64,000 bases of DNA. It comes from Lophius americanus. Taxonomy: Eukaryota > Chordata > Actinopteri > Lophiiformes > Lophiidae. Positions within the stretch are counted from its first letter, which is position 1; every line of letters starts with the position of its first letter. The notes under the pieces are model-generated. The model was not told where the DNA came from. It saw nothing but the letters and a program-made list of their open reading frames with translations, and ran no database searches. This document shows positions 1-11,240 of this stretch, piece by piece. A program made the translations under genes and the position numbers. The DNA is taken from the NCBI GenBank assembly GCA_037951165.1, contig JBBDHG010000153.1:56001-120000 (forward strand), in the 5' to 3' direction.

Positions 1-420
1 CAAACGTTTGAGAAATTGTGGCCCAAAATCTTTGCCCCTTAGCGTCGGAACTATTCAACTGAACTTTACCAAAATCAATCCACTTCTTCCTTGCACTAAG
101 GTCTACGTAAGCCTAAAATCAGAAAATGACCCATTAAGTTTTTTTTGAGTTATGCCCGTAAAATTTAAAAGTTAAATCTCATATGCACCAACGATTGAGA
201 AATCATGGCATGACAATTTTGGAGATAAAGCTCCACCTAGTGTCAGAAATATAGAACCCAACTTCACTATAATCACCCCAGTTCCTCCTAACACTAAGGT
301 CTATGTTGGTACAAAATTTGAAAACGATCCACGATACAGTGTTTGAGTTATCGCCTCGAAACGAAGGATCTACGGCAGCGGCTTCGGTAACGATTCCTTA
401 ATATCTTTATTTAAGGGCTA
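1..420 (-). repeat. Modular repeat A, two-module 5' part, cut by window edge
   Basis: Read on the minus strand, this starts near 420 with a degenerate head, then gives the module landmarks twice: a 'cgataactcaaa' block, 'tagaccttagtg' followed by a 'gaggaactgg' relative, 'gacactag', and 'tttctcaa.cgttgg'. The second module begins near 165 and runs off the window at base 1. The terminal block is not seen because the window cuts it. It matches copies at 15172, 31051 and 39412. Non-coding; assignment rests on shared landmarks read by eye. Confidence 0.75.
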
Positions 421-2141
421 TAAAAACATCTAATAAAATAGCCCTGCCTTCGGAGAGGAAGCTAGAGCAGCCAAATCCTAGTCACCACATATATTAGGAA
501 TCAAAGTTTTGCAAATTCAGCGACCCGGAGGGGAACCTCTGTGAAAAAGATAGAGATCCTACTTGAAAAGACCAGACAAATGGTTTCAGGCGGCCTTGGG
601 CCAAAGCTCCTTACGTTAAGTGTTCAATATGTAATAAATGGAAAGCAAAGCTAGATTTGTCTCCCTTAGTCTTTAAGATAAAAGATTTCAATCTTGCTGG
701 CGAAGGTCTCATCCGGTTTGACCGTGCCGGTATCCACAGGGCTCATCGAACGGCTTTAATGGGAAACTAAGGCTCATTATTTGCTCTGGCCTTTTGCGGT
801 AATCAGGTCTCTGTGCAATTAAATACCAATGGGATGTTTTGCAAAGCATTAAAGCCAACACAATAGGCCCTCACCAAATGAAAATGGAATGTTAAAATCT
901 TTCGTAATCACAATATTCATCATCGCGTCATGCACCGGAGTTTTTGAAAAAAATCCAATTTTAACTGGCACCCAAGCTCAGATGGTGGTTCGGCTCCAGA
1001 CAAAGTTCTCAGACATCATGCAGAGTTTTTCATCCTTTATTTACTCCAACAAATGAGCACAAATTAGCCTCCAAACAAATATTCTATACTTCTAATGCCA
1101 AGCTCGTTATGATGCTCCTCTTAGACCCTAAGTTCTCCTCTGTTCGCTAAATACTTCTCCGTTCTCGTCCGGGTTTTCGTGCCCCTCAGCTTGTTAGAGG
1201 CGATGAAGAATTAGCGCCCTTCTCATCCTTGGTCTTGAAATCCTTAACAATTACAGACTCCTTTCAAGTCCCGCTCCCAGAAGCCACTTCATCACTTAAA
1301 TGATGATTATGTCTGGTTGCTGGCCAGAGAAACTCCACACCACAAAACAACGGACAGGTGTATTTTGCGCATAGATGGCGTTCAAAGGAGCCTTTTGTTA
1401 CTTTAGATGGGAACAAAGTTTGTTTCAAGTGTTGCAGAACACATCTGCATACTAATTTACAAAACATCCTGGGTCTGCCTCTGAGTAGGCAGTTCAACAT
1501 CATCTCCGGTTTGTGTTTTAGTAGAACGCCATGCGGTCACGCCATCAAACGCAAACTTCATTGAGCGTCACATTCTGCGCTTCTGACACGGAAGCCGACC
1601 GGATGCTCATCAGGTTTTCTCCATCAGAAAGTGCAAAGTGGATCTAAAAAGTCCAGGTTTGTCACCAGGATAGGCGTTTTTAAAAAAAACAAAACAAGCG
1701 TTGCAGCTGCTCTGACTTCAACTCACTTCCTCTGGCGTTGATCTCTCAGGTAGATCGCCGGCGTTTCCAGCAGGTTGCCCAGTCTGAGATGTCAGAAAAA
1801 ACCCGCGGCATAGATGGACTGTATTCGTTTCAGATGTCACGCTTCATTTCTCCGTCTCGCACTGAGCCGCCGGTGGAAGGGAACTACGCTGGAGATGGCG
1901 ACAGCAGGAGCTGCCTAACAACAAAAAAAAAAAAAGACTTCCTGTGTGAGCTCTAGATGGGAGATGACAACTGCTACCAAACCAAAGAGGTGGGGTCCAC
2001 CATGAGAGGAGAGGAGGGGGGGCAGCAAAAGAAGAATCAGCAGGTAGAGACCAGTGGGACTGGAGGTTCTCTGGATCGGTGGCGGGTGAGGGTCTAAGAA
2101 TTTGGGATCACAAAATTGTTTTTTTTAGTAGGTCAGAAAAA
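421..2141. other. Unassigned non-coding DNA
   Basis: No gene, RNA gene or repeat family recognised. Open frames here are under 90 codons, overlap on both strands, and contain no motif I know. An A-rich run lies at 1920-1935. Confidence 0.5.
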
Positions 2142-2177
2142 CTTCTTCATCTTCTTCTTCTTCTTCTTCTTCTTCTT
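2142..2177. repeat. (CTT)n microsatellite
   Basis: Eleven or so CTT/TTC units with one interruption (cat) near the start. Simple sequence, no coding value. Confidence 0.9.
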
Positions 2178-3263
2178 TGGCTTGGATATGGATCTGGCAC
2201 AAGTTTTACGCCTCCTCCCTTGTGACCGGGTTGAAGACATGTTTTAATACACAAACACACGTTTGCCACATTTATGGTATGTTTTATCGGTTTATGTTAA
2301 GTGCTACTGCGAAGGTTACGTCCCAAAACCAAAGGGGGACAAAATTCGATCAACTTTTTAGGGGCCTTAAAAATTGTCTCATTGGTTTCTTAAACAATTT
2401 GATGTTAACATTAAGCAAACCTTTTATTTTCTAGTAGAAGAAAGCTTACAATCACATGGGAAGTCTGGACCCGTTACAACAACCCATCCGATGTCGGCCA
2501 CACGGTGAGGAGGTTGTTCAGCAGCAGATGTCATCTGGAGGAAGGTCCAGCTGCCGTCTTCCTCCCCTGAAATCCTGGCAGCCCGTCTGTTACAAAAAAA
2601 ACAACAACCCCTCTCTTTATATTCTAGCTTAGACAACCTTTTCATTGCATTCAAGCGACGGCTGCAAAGGTTAAATCAATTATTCAACTCACAGCACATT
2701 CTGCACGGTTTCCCACAAACTCCGGTCGCATCTTCTTCATCTTTGTATTTTTACATTTAACTCAGCAGAGTCAAAGCAGCAAAGTCAAACTACCGCGCTG
2801 CGTTCAAGGGAGCCGGTGGAGGTATGATAACCTTCAGGAAGCAGGAGAACCAGGACCAAACCTTAGAAAGATACATTTCCCTTCTGACGTCAGGACACTC
2901 ATGGATCTCCGAGGAGGACGAAGGACATTTGGCATTCCTGAACCCTTTTTCAGTGTTGACATGGAGCATTTTTGGCGGCTGAGAGAAGCCACTGCCGTGA
3001 GGGGATACTGTTTCAATGAAGGGCGTTCTTCTTCTTCAGCAATGTTTAGGTAGGTGACATGTATCAAACGATAGACACTATTTTTACCGTTGCCCTGAAT
3101 GCGGTAAGTCACTGAACCCACTGCTAAGGTTTGTACGAGGGTCCAGATAAAAGCACACCTCAGAAGATTGTGGCTGCTGTGTTTGTCAGCCCATGAAGAG
3201 AAAGCAGTTTGATTGGGCGCTGTTGAAAATCACAATCATTAAAGAGATCGACGCTCTTTTTTG
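2178..3263. other. Unassigned non-coding DNA
   Basis: Nothing recognised on either strand. Mixed composition; short frames only. Confidence 0.5.
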
Positions 3264-3351
3264 CATCCATCCATCCATCCATCCATCCATCCATCCATCC
3301 ATCCATCCATCCATCCATCCATCCATCCATCCATCCATCCATCCATCCATC
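3264..3351. repeat. (ATCC)n microsatellite
   Basis: About 22 near-perfect CATC/ATCC units. On the minus strand it reads (GGAT)n, the usual 3' tail of several fish SINEs and LINEs, but I see no recognisable element body beside it. Three open frames through it (poly Met-Asp-Gly-Trp and Ile-His-Pro-Ser) are artefacts of the repeat. Confidence 0.95.
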
Positions 3352-3639
3352 ACCGATGGACCGATTTCATTATACAGGCGACTTTTCGGGGATGTATTAA
3401 TATTCAAGGTGCTTTTTCTGTTTTATTCTAAAGTCAAAAGTCTGAGTTTATTGTAATTTATTCACTGTCATTTTATGTGCTGTCAAATCTTTTATCGTAA
3501 AGCCTTGAGGAATTGTCACTAAACATCTCGTTGACGTTAACTGCATAACCACCGAGTTTACTCAACGTCCTTTTGTCCTCTTTTGTCTTTTGTCTCGTGG
3601 AAACTAGTGGAAACTCTCTTCCACTCTTTAAGGAGATCT

Positions 3640-3692
3640 CTTAAACACAAATTTCCCCCAGGGGATCAATGAAGTATTTCTGATTCTGTCAC
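3640..3692 (+). mobile_element. LINE-type 3' tail (L2/CR1-like)
   Basis: The segment 'aatttcccccaggggatcaa' followed by 'tgaagtatttctgattctg' matches the 3' terminus common to teleost L2/CR1-group LINEs (a ...ataaagtatttctgattctg-like end). Only the last tens of bases are recognisable; the body upstream is decayed or was never inserted, as expected from 5' truncation. Confidence 0.55.
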
Positions 3693-4845
3693 AGGCTAGT
3701 TTCTCAAAGAGGGCCGGTGAAGTCACGAGCACTCACACACGGAAAAAAAACAAAAACCCTTTTTCTGCTGCAGGATCAATATGCATGTATTATTAAGAAA
3801 TGGTTTCTACCGATGTTGACAAAAACCATAAATATATGTGCAGACAAGTAAAATCTTTTTTAATTAAAGGTTTTATACAAGGACATCGTATTTATTTATT
3901 TAAAAATTCTGACAATCAAAGCTGCTGGTATTGTATTTTAGAGATGTTCTTTGTCAGAAACCAATCCCAGAAAGAAAGATAACAGAGGTATTTATAAAAG
4001 AAGTTATATCTAACTTACGAAAAACAGTAACAAATGTCGACGGCGTACAAACTTAAAAAAAAAGCCTCCCTAACTCAAAGCTGGAAGGAGACTCTGGAGA
4101 CATAGACAGAGGAGGAAATACATTAGAAAAACAAAAAACAAGCCAAACAAAAGATTATGCAGAATTGTTGCCAGCACAGAAGGTTCTGTCACAATAAAAA
4201 ACAGCAACCCAGCTTTGCAGAGAGAGGACAGCTCATGTGTGCTGATAGGGTGAAGCTGGGGTGGGTGGTGTAGATGCGAACTCATATCCCCTCTCAGCAG
4301 AATGATAAAGAGAAAAAGTTGTGCCGAGTGAATCGATAGCCTCCCTTTACCTTATGAATAAAATGTATGAATATATCAAATATAGTGATATTGTTTTTTT
4401 TGTGTTTTTTTTTTTGATATATGAAAAAAAAAAAAGCCCAAAGCTGCCATTCAGGAGAGATTATGTACAAAGTTTGTCGGACGGCGGTGAACGTCAGGCC
4501 TGATGGGGTTTTTTCCTGCGAGTAAAGCCGTGTGTAACCATGGAGCAACAGTGGAATACGATGATTTAATGTATTTCTGTGCGTGTCTCCTTATTCCTGC
4601 ATGAATCATGATAAAACCTGTCAGAGGAGTAGAAACAAACTCCTCTGAAAGATCATAATTCTGCTTCCTGCTTGTTCCCTCACTTATTTAAGCCTCCAGG
4701 TCTCTGATAATTAATCAAATCACGTATCATTAAGAGGCTGAATCATTACCCGCCACTCCCGGGCGTTTACAGCCTGTCACAAGGTCGTCGGAGGAGATCG
4801 CTTACTCGTTGCTGTTATATCTTCATCTATCTCCACATCACTCAC
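3693..4845. other. Unassigned non-coding DNA, possible conserved non-coding block
   Basis: No gene recognised. An A/T-rich run with facing homopolymers lies at 4395-4436. The part at 4650-4800 is complex, balanced sequence with homeodomain-type TAATTAATC motifs, which is how conserved non-coding elements often look, but conservation cannot be judged here. Confidence 0.4.
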
Positions 4846-4920
4846 TCTTCCTCGCACCAACGTCTATGTGGGTATACAATTTGAAAATGATTTACCTGTA
4901 TGAAAGAAGTTCTTGAGTTG
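4846..4920 (-). repeat. Modular repeat A, module fragment
   Basis: The landmarks 'cgtctatgtgggtata' and 'aatttgaaaatgat' followed by 'cttgagttg' are the reverse complement of the start of a repeat A module. It abuts a plus-strand fragment at 4921, so two pieces in opposite orientation are joined here. Confidence 0.6.
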
Positions 4921-5168
4921 TTGGTTGGAACCGTTGGTCCAATTTACTCAAAATTTGGTGCTTGTGAATTAACTTTAGGAGGTCTAACTTTTATACGTCA
5001 TATTTGACTCTAATAGTTCAGACTTTATACGATAGGGAGAAGTTTTTCCCCGAAACGTCCGGCTTTTTTGAAAATTTTATTTGAGGACTTATTTTGGGGG
5101 ATTGCATGTAAAACGCAGGGGATTGAGGACTTTTTAGAGATATACCCTTGCTGTCAGTGTAGGCCTAG
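4921..5168 (+). repeat. Modular repeat A, module plus intact 3' end
   Basis: Contains 'gttggtccaatttactc', 'aaatttggtgc', then the terminal block 'aaaacgcaggggattg', 'gatatacccttgctgtc' and ends in CTAG at 5165-5168 followed by TT. The terminal hairpin is partly deleted (gctgtc remains on one side). Truncated at its 5' side, where it meets the opposite-strand fragment. Confidence 0.75.
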
Positions 5169-6061
5169 TTTTAGATCAATCAATCATCTATAGCTGGACG
5201 TAGAAGCCACCACATATGCGGATCGGACCGGGATCCAGGATAAACGTCGAGGCTCGTTGATGTTCGACGTCTCAAGGATTTCCAAAAGTCTTTGGGACAA
5301 GTAAAGTAAGGAAAAAGCCCGACACGGCAGAAAGAAAAAGACTCCGTCGTTCGTGAAAGAGCAACCCCTCCGTTCTTTTCAGCTGCTCTTCAGTAAACGC
5401 CGTCTACCATTAAAGCTCTCAGAGAGGGACGTTCACGGCGGCCTGTAAGCGACTCAAATCCTTTGCCTTGTTGAAAACTTTACAAAGAGTCTGACTTTGT
5501 GTCGACTTCCAGCAGCAGGTTAGAAGTAAACCAGGAACTTCTGAAGACTCAGCTACTTCATTATTTTGGAAGACTTTCAGAAACAACAAAGCCCGTGTCG
5601 TACTTTGGTTCGCCGGCGGCTCGGGTCCCGACTTAAAGCCAGAGTATTTCTTGCTTCTGTTTGTAGTTTGGTTTTACGTTTCCCCGGAGGTATTTCAGGA
5701 AGGGACGCCTGAAACGGCGACTGATGTCTTCTTTAATTCCGGGCGCCGTCAAAAACGCTGCTCCTTTCTCGCTGCGTTGCCTCACAGAGAGTCAAGAGAC
5801 GTTATTGTCCAAACCAGTTTTTTTTTTTTGTCTCATGGCTCCGACTTCTCTCCCACATCACACATTTAAAAAAACATTATGAGTTAGTTTCGGGAATAAT
5901 GTCCACCTGGCTGTGAGGATGATGGGATGTAGGTCAAAGCCAGGGTTAAATGCTCTTTACAGACTTTATGCAAATCCACACAATGTTTGAATTTGTGGTG
6001 TCATTTTTGATAAAACGTTCTTTCTCTCTAAAACATTGTTCTGAACTATTCCCAGCTTTAT
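5169..6061. other. Unassigned non-coding DNA
   Basis: No gene or recognised repeat. One T run at 5819-5830. Confidence 0.5.
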
Positions 6062-6261
6062 GTCTGAATAGTTTTCGGCCATAATTTCTGAACCTTTGGT
6101 CCGATTTAATCCAAATTCGGCTCACATGAATTTGACTCGAGGATTTATAGCTTGTTTATATCATATTTTACATATATTTTAATATAATAGTTCACATTTT
6201 ACCCACATTGGGGACCTTTTGGGGACATTACCTTGCTGTTGGGATGACGGCGTAGGTCTAG
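6062..6261 (+). repeat. Modular repeat A, 3' part
   Basis: Shows 'gttttcggccataatttct', 'ggtccgatttaatccaaatt' and the terminal 'ccttgctgttgggatgacgg', ending CTAG at 6258-6261 followed by TT. The terminal hairpin survives as gctgtt/gacggc with two G-T pairs. An internal deletion joins the second module directly to the last 50 bases. Confidence 0.75.
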
Positions 6262-6639
6262 TTATTGTTCGGGGTCCTCAGATCTACGACTCAGCATGGG
6301 AGGATTGGTTGAACTACATCAAACATTTCAAAGATTCTCCCCCTGATACATATTTTGCATCAACTGTAATATAAAGGGGGAAAAACCCCAATGATAATTC
6401 AAAAAATAATTATTAGTACTAATAGTATTAGTAAGTATTTTTCGGATTGATTAAATGATGATTATCGATGATTATGTAAAATTTTGTGAAGATACAAACT
6501 TTCTGACATGCTATCACAATGAATGCCACATTATTAATTAGCACTCATGCAACATTTTCCATTGTTTTGTCCATATTCAACCCAAAAATGCTTCTTTTTA
6601 GTCTCTAAATCACTCCGTTCCCTGACCAGCACAAGTCAA

Positions 6640-6965
6640 TACGGCACACATGTGCAAATGAGATGGTTGAAGGAAATGTCTCGCCATCTGTGCCGCCGGA
6701 CATTCCAGAGAGATAATGATCCCCAGCAGGCCTCAGAGTCCAGTTGCAGAGGAAGTCCTGGAACACTCGGGGCGTCACAGTCGCCCGATTTGAATCCTAT
6801 TGAAAGTCCGGTCAGATTTGGACGAGGAATTTGCAGATTGAAGACTTTGAGGAGGAGTGGGTTAAGATTCCTCATCAACGCTGCCAGAAGTAGGCGTCTG
6901 GCTATGCGACCCGCTTACAGCAGGTCCATTAACTTCTATACATGTTGGTCATTAAGGCGTTGAGT
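6640..6965 (+). pseudogene. Tc1/mariner transposase C-terminal relic
   Basis: A translated stretch reads FQRDNDPQQ (6703-6729) and SQSPDLNPIES (about 6778-6807). These match the second catalytic Asp region and the SPDLNPIE box with the last catalytic Glu in Tc1-family DDE transposases. Only 29 residues separate the Asp (codon 6712) and Glu (codon 6802), where the family has 34, so a small in-frame deletion lies between. The downstream EEEWVKIPHQRCQK, typical of the Tc1 C-terminus, is in a different frame (from 6849), showing a frameshift. The N-terminal DNA-binding domain and the first Asp are not visible. Dead element; no terminal repeat identified. Confidence 0.85.
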
Positions 6966-9654
6966 CGTTCAGAGACTGCAGGGATCAGCAAAAGCTGTAT
7001 TTTGTGTTTTATTTCTTATATAAGTGTAGTTGTACAGAGTTTTTTTAAACCAAGTTTGTTCGATTTTGTTACTGCACACAGCTAATAAACAGCACAATAC
7101 ACACCCTTGGAGCTCCACGAATACTTTTGCTGCCAACTCTGCGTTTAGTGGAGATTTTGGCTTTTTATTTCACAGCCATGAAGAGGAAATGGTGGTCAGG
7201 CAGTCCTGTGAAGAGTTAGAGTGTATTTTAACTACGCCGTGAGGATGTTGACGGAGCAGCCACTTGAGAAGATGATGGCTCCTGCATCACATTTGCATGT
7301 GAACAAGATGGGCCCTCATTAAACGATGGAGAGCACAAATCCATTAAGCCAGTATGTTTTGGGAAAATCGAAATTCACTTTTGCCGGTTTAACCCTGCAC
7401 AAATTCTGAGCTGCGGTCTCGATGACACGGGAGTCGAACCAATGAGGGTCAACCAGCGTTAATTTCATTAATAGAAATAAAGAAATCTGTCCATCAATGA
7501 CCTTTTTTCTCTGCAAAACAGGGTAATGGGACACTTACTGGGACGGAATCATCACACATTATCATTGATGATAAAAGGAAAGACTAAAATGTCATTTATA
7601 AAAGTAGCTTTTGCTTTTTTGTCTCACCACGCCTGTGCCAAGTGGCAAAGAGAGCATCTGAGTTGCCATGGCGATACAACGCCTCATTTCCACATGTCAT
7701 GTGGATAATTAAAAACAAGTAGTCATATAATAGGAAATGCAGTTCATGTCTTGGAGTAACTGAACGGTGAGGAAGAAAAAGAAAGGTTCTTAGCTGTCGG
7801 AGCGGTGCTAGCTATCAACATAACACTTGTAGCTAGCTAACATCTAATTCCCTCTCCCAAATGGACCGGCCATAGTGTCCACATCATCCTTTGTCCCCTA
7901 CGAGTCCCTATATGCCTGCAAACCTACGTTTATTTTAATAGGTTTTGGCAAGAAGGCAACGATTCTCAAGGCAGTTAATTTCTGTCTTGTTAGCATGTTG
8001 CTAGCAAACCAACTTCTTCCTTGCTCTGAGCTTTCAAACAAACCTTTATCGACAATTGACAAAGAAGTCATGAACTCTGGCTTTAAACGGCAGACCATTT
8101 ACTCAAAAGACACCCCTCTAGGTGCTCCGTCTCCTTCCCACGGTCCAAAACCACCTATAACAGCTGAACTGGTGAGTCTTAAATTGCCTGAAGGTACTAA
8201 AGTGAGACCATTCGTCCTTCCTGTGATGAAGAGGCGATGTCCAGAGTGAGCCTCGCCTCTTGCCCAAAGTCAAAGTTTCATGTTAATAGTTACCTGATTC
8301 TATTGGAAAATAATAAGTATTATGTCATAGTATTATAGTAATACGAATATTCAGAGCTTCATTTGGCTGGAACTCAAATGAAAAATGCAAAATGTTGATT
8401 AAATTTGATAAAAACAACAAACTTAAAACTCAGGACTGAGAGTAAATTGAATAAGCGTGGACAAAATGAACACCTGAGTCGGCTCTCGTTAGGCTTGCAC
8501 ATCTGGCACGTCGCTGTTCAGGCACCCATCTTTGTCGTGGGGCAGGTAGGTCACCTTTGACCTGTGGACATCTGCCCCGGTCCTCTCCCAAACATCTGTG
8601 CCATCAGCATCTCCATTTTGAATACCAGGAAATGATCTTACAACACGGCGGCGGGTCTCACGCTCTCCTTCGTGATGACCTTGACTTCCATCAGAAACTC
8701 ATGCAGAACTCTTTCTCCTCTGGTGTCTCGTTAGGAAGCAAACAAGATTCCGCTGCATGAAACTTCAGGCGTCTTGCTTTCTCTTTATGTCGAGAGGCAC
8801 CTTGCCGGCTGTGCCGCCGCTCTGCCAAACCAGCCTGTGAATCTTTTCTTCTTTGTTGCTTTTTTCCTCGGCGGCAGCAAGCCGGCTCATAAAAATGTGA
8901 TTCGACCCTCACAACATGTAATGAAATGTGAAATAGTTCATAATGGCCTGTGAGTGCGCGGACTGGAGACTCACTTTAGGCGCCCAATTTGCCCCTCTAG
9001 GCCCTCATATTTGAGGAGGTAGTAAAATATTGGCCTCATGCATCATTCTCTCCACTCTGATATCACCGAGCACCGAGACATAAACTGAATTTCACATCGT
9101 TCTATTCTCCTCTGAAAGGCGCCGAGTCTCTTTGTACCACAGCGAAACCCTACAAAGATTTTTGTGAGGCTCTGATCCCTTATTTAAAATTTTGCTTTTG
9201 GTCTTTGCTGCCCCGTGTAACGCAGAGCATCAGCTTGCCAGTTGGAGTTTAGCACTTAAAAACAACATTGTTTGTGAATAAAGAAGGCTGGGATCTGTGC
9301 CAGCACTTTAGCTCGTTGCTGTTTTGCCGCACGCCTCTAGCTATGGAGGCGCCGCACGCCAGCGTGGATGTGGTGTCTTCATGAGGTCCGTGGTGCTTGT
9401 GGTCATTCTGAACCTAATGGTTGAGGGATTCATCACGAGGGGCGATGCAGGAAACTACGATATGAACAATGAGGGACTTTCAGGGCAGCTTTTAACTTTT
9501 GTTACAGCCTCATATGATTATATGATATAATCATATAATCATATATCTATATACAGATGTATATATTTCTTATTTATTTCCATTGGATTTTTATTTTTAA
9601 TTTTAATAAATAAAAAAAGAAATAAAAAGAAACACAAGATGGTATATATACATG
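6966..9654. other. Unassigned non-coding DNA
   Basis: 2.7 kb without a recognised gene or repeat. The longest frame (7875-8249, 124 codons) shows no domain, has no codon-use support I can judge, and is probably chance. A short A/T palindromic stretch lies at 9510-9560 just before the RTE relic. Confidence 0.5.
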
Positions 9655-10440
9655 AAGGTGGGAATGCACCAAGGTCTGGCTCTGAGCCCCTTCTTGTTTG
9701 CCATGGTGATGGACAGGGTGACAGGATTCTCTGTTGACTATGATGTTGGCAGATGACATTGTGATCTGTGGTGACAGCAGGGAGAAGGTGGAGGAAAACC
9801 TGGAGAGGTGGAGGTATGCGCTGGAGAGAAGAGGACTGAAGGTCAGTCGCAGCACCACAGAGTTCAAGTGTGTGAATGAAAGGGAGGCAGTAGTAGAGAA
9901 GCTTCAGGAGTTTAAGCACTTCGATCTGCTGTTCAGCACAAAATGTGGAAGGGTCGAAGAAGCAAGTGTGAGTATGCTGAAGTGGGAGGAGAAGAGTGTC
10001 AGGAGTTATCTGTGACAGAAGGGTAGCAGCAGGAGAAATTGAGAAAAATGTTTCCAAGAGGTGGTGAGAGATGCTCTGCTGGATGGTTTAGATACGGCGG
10101 CTCTGCGCAGAAGACAGACGGCAAAGGTGAAGATGTTCAGATGGGAGTGAGGATGATGGACAGGATTAGAAAAAATCCTGATCAGAGGGCGAGCCCAGTT
10201 TGGACATCTTGGAGACAGAGTCAGGACGTATGGTGGGTCTGCTGGTAGAAGGATGCTGGAGGTGGAGCTGCAGGCAGGAGAAAAAAGGGAAGACCAAAGA
10301 GGAGATTTCTGGATGTGATGAGAGAGGACATGCAGTTGGTTGGTGTGTCAGAGGAGGATGTAGAGGACAGGTCTGGATGGAAACAGATGGTCTGCAGCGG
10401 TGACCCCTAAAGGGAACAACCAATAGAAGAAGAAGAAAAA
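9655..10440 (+). mobile_element. RTE-clade LINE relic: RT fragment and C-terminus
   Basis: The conceptual translation begins with a GMHQGLALSPFLFAMVMDR block, then LADDIVICGDSREKVEENLE (ADD at 9749-9757, the reverse-transcriptase metal-binding box; FADD in active relatives), then RWRYALERRGLKVSRS. After a decayed middle, 10195-10410 reads FGHLGDRV, AGRRMLEVEL, GRPKRRFLDVMREDMQLVGV and CSGDP followed by a stop and a (GAA)n tail. This order fits the RTE/Expander-type elements of fish. Several frameshifts and missing parts between fingers, palm and thumb make it non-functional. No endonuclease domain is present (5' truncated). Confidence 0.88.
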
Positions 10441-11091
10441 TTATGCAAACATCAATATTTCCATGTTCATGTAAAACCTAATCAACAGAGTCGGTTCTGA
10501 TACATGTTGTCCAATTCCAAATTAAAAAGAAAAATCTCCATTCCCAAGTGAAAAAAACTGTCAAGCCAATTTATTTTTGAATGAGAAACGCAATTACCAT
10601 AAAACCCTTACGTAACATTTGTTCAGCACTTAACTCAAGAATATTCTTCCATGTTCCGGTCCATTTGGTCTATTACATAAAACCCCATCACTGTCCTTTG
10701 GGAAGAAATGAGTCTGGATTCTTGTGGGTTGAAAATAATCTGCTCCAGAGTCTGGTCTGATCCCATTATACATTATGTTTACGATTTCTCTGTATTTGAT
10801 TGAATGATTTTGGCCTTTATGCTTTGCAGCATTTAAACCACGACTTTTTTATTCCCTCTGTTTAGAATCGACATCGATTGGTTGGAACCGGATTTAGTTA
10901 AAGATCCTCATTTATGATGAAATTTGACTGCTTGACTTTTATAATTCTTATCTAATCATCATGTAATCATTGTTGATAATTAATAATGTTTACTGTTTAA
11001 TACCACTTTATTACACGGTTATACACCGCAAACTAAAAAAACTTTGTTTTCTATGCAGCATTAGATTGTTCTCCTCTAATGCCTCTAAATG
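10441..11091. other. Unassigned non-coding DNA
   Basis: A/T-rich sequence following the RTE tail. Nothing recognised. Confidence 0.45.
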
Positions 11092-11240
11092 TACCAGCAA
11101 CTCCAACAAACTTTCTGTCTCCCAAGTGTCTCCCAAATACTCTGCCGGCGCTCATCTTCCACTTCATCGTCTCTGCTCAGCCCACTGAGCCCCCAGCACC
11201 ACCCCAAAGGAACATCCAAAGAACTCTTGAAACTGAGCCC
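11092..11240 (+). repeat. Repeat C, dispersed unclassified
   Basis: Shares 'ctcccaaatactctg' followed by 'cgctcatct' and 'cagcccactgagcccc' with 22790-22890, and 'aaaggaacatc' with 56485 and, on the other strand, 50940-51060. The family ends elsewhere in a 'cttcctgacaataaagt' tail, suggesting a retrotransposon 3' region. Class not established. Confidence 0.55.

Noticed and set aside
3264..3351. (ATCC)n as the tail of a minus-strand SINE or LINE
   Set aside because: Such tails are common on fish elements, but the plus-strand downstream flank that should be the element body shows nothing recognisable.
3160..3456. Frames with repeated Met-Asp-Gly-Trp or Ile-His-Pro-Ser
   Set aside because: They are translations of the (ATCC)n microsatellite in different frames and on both strands.
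7875..8249. 124-codon open frame as a gene
   Set aside because: No domain, no family resemblance, antisense frame of similar openness; length is within chance expectation.
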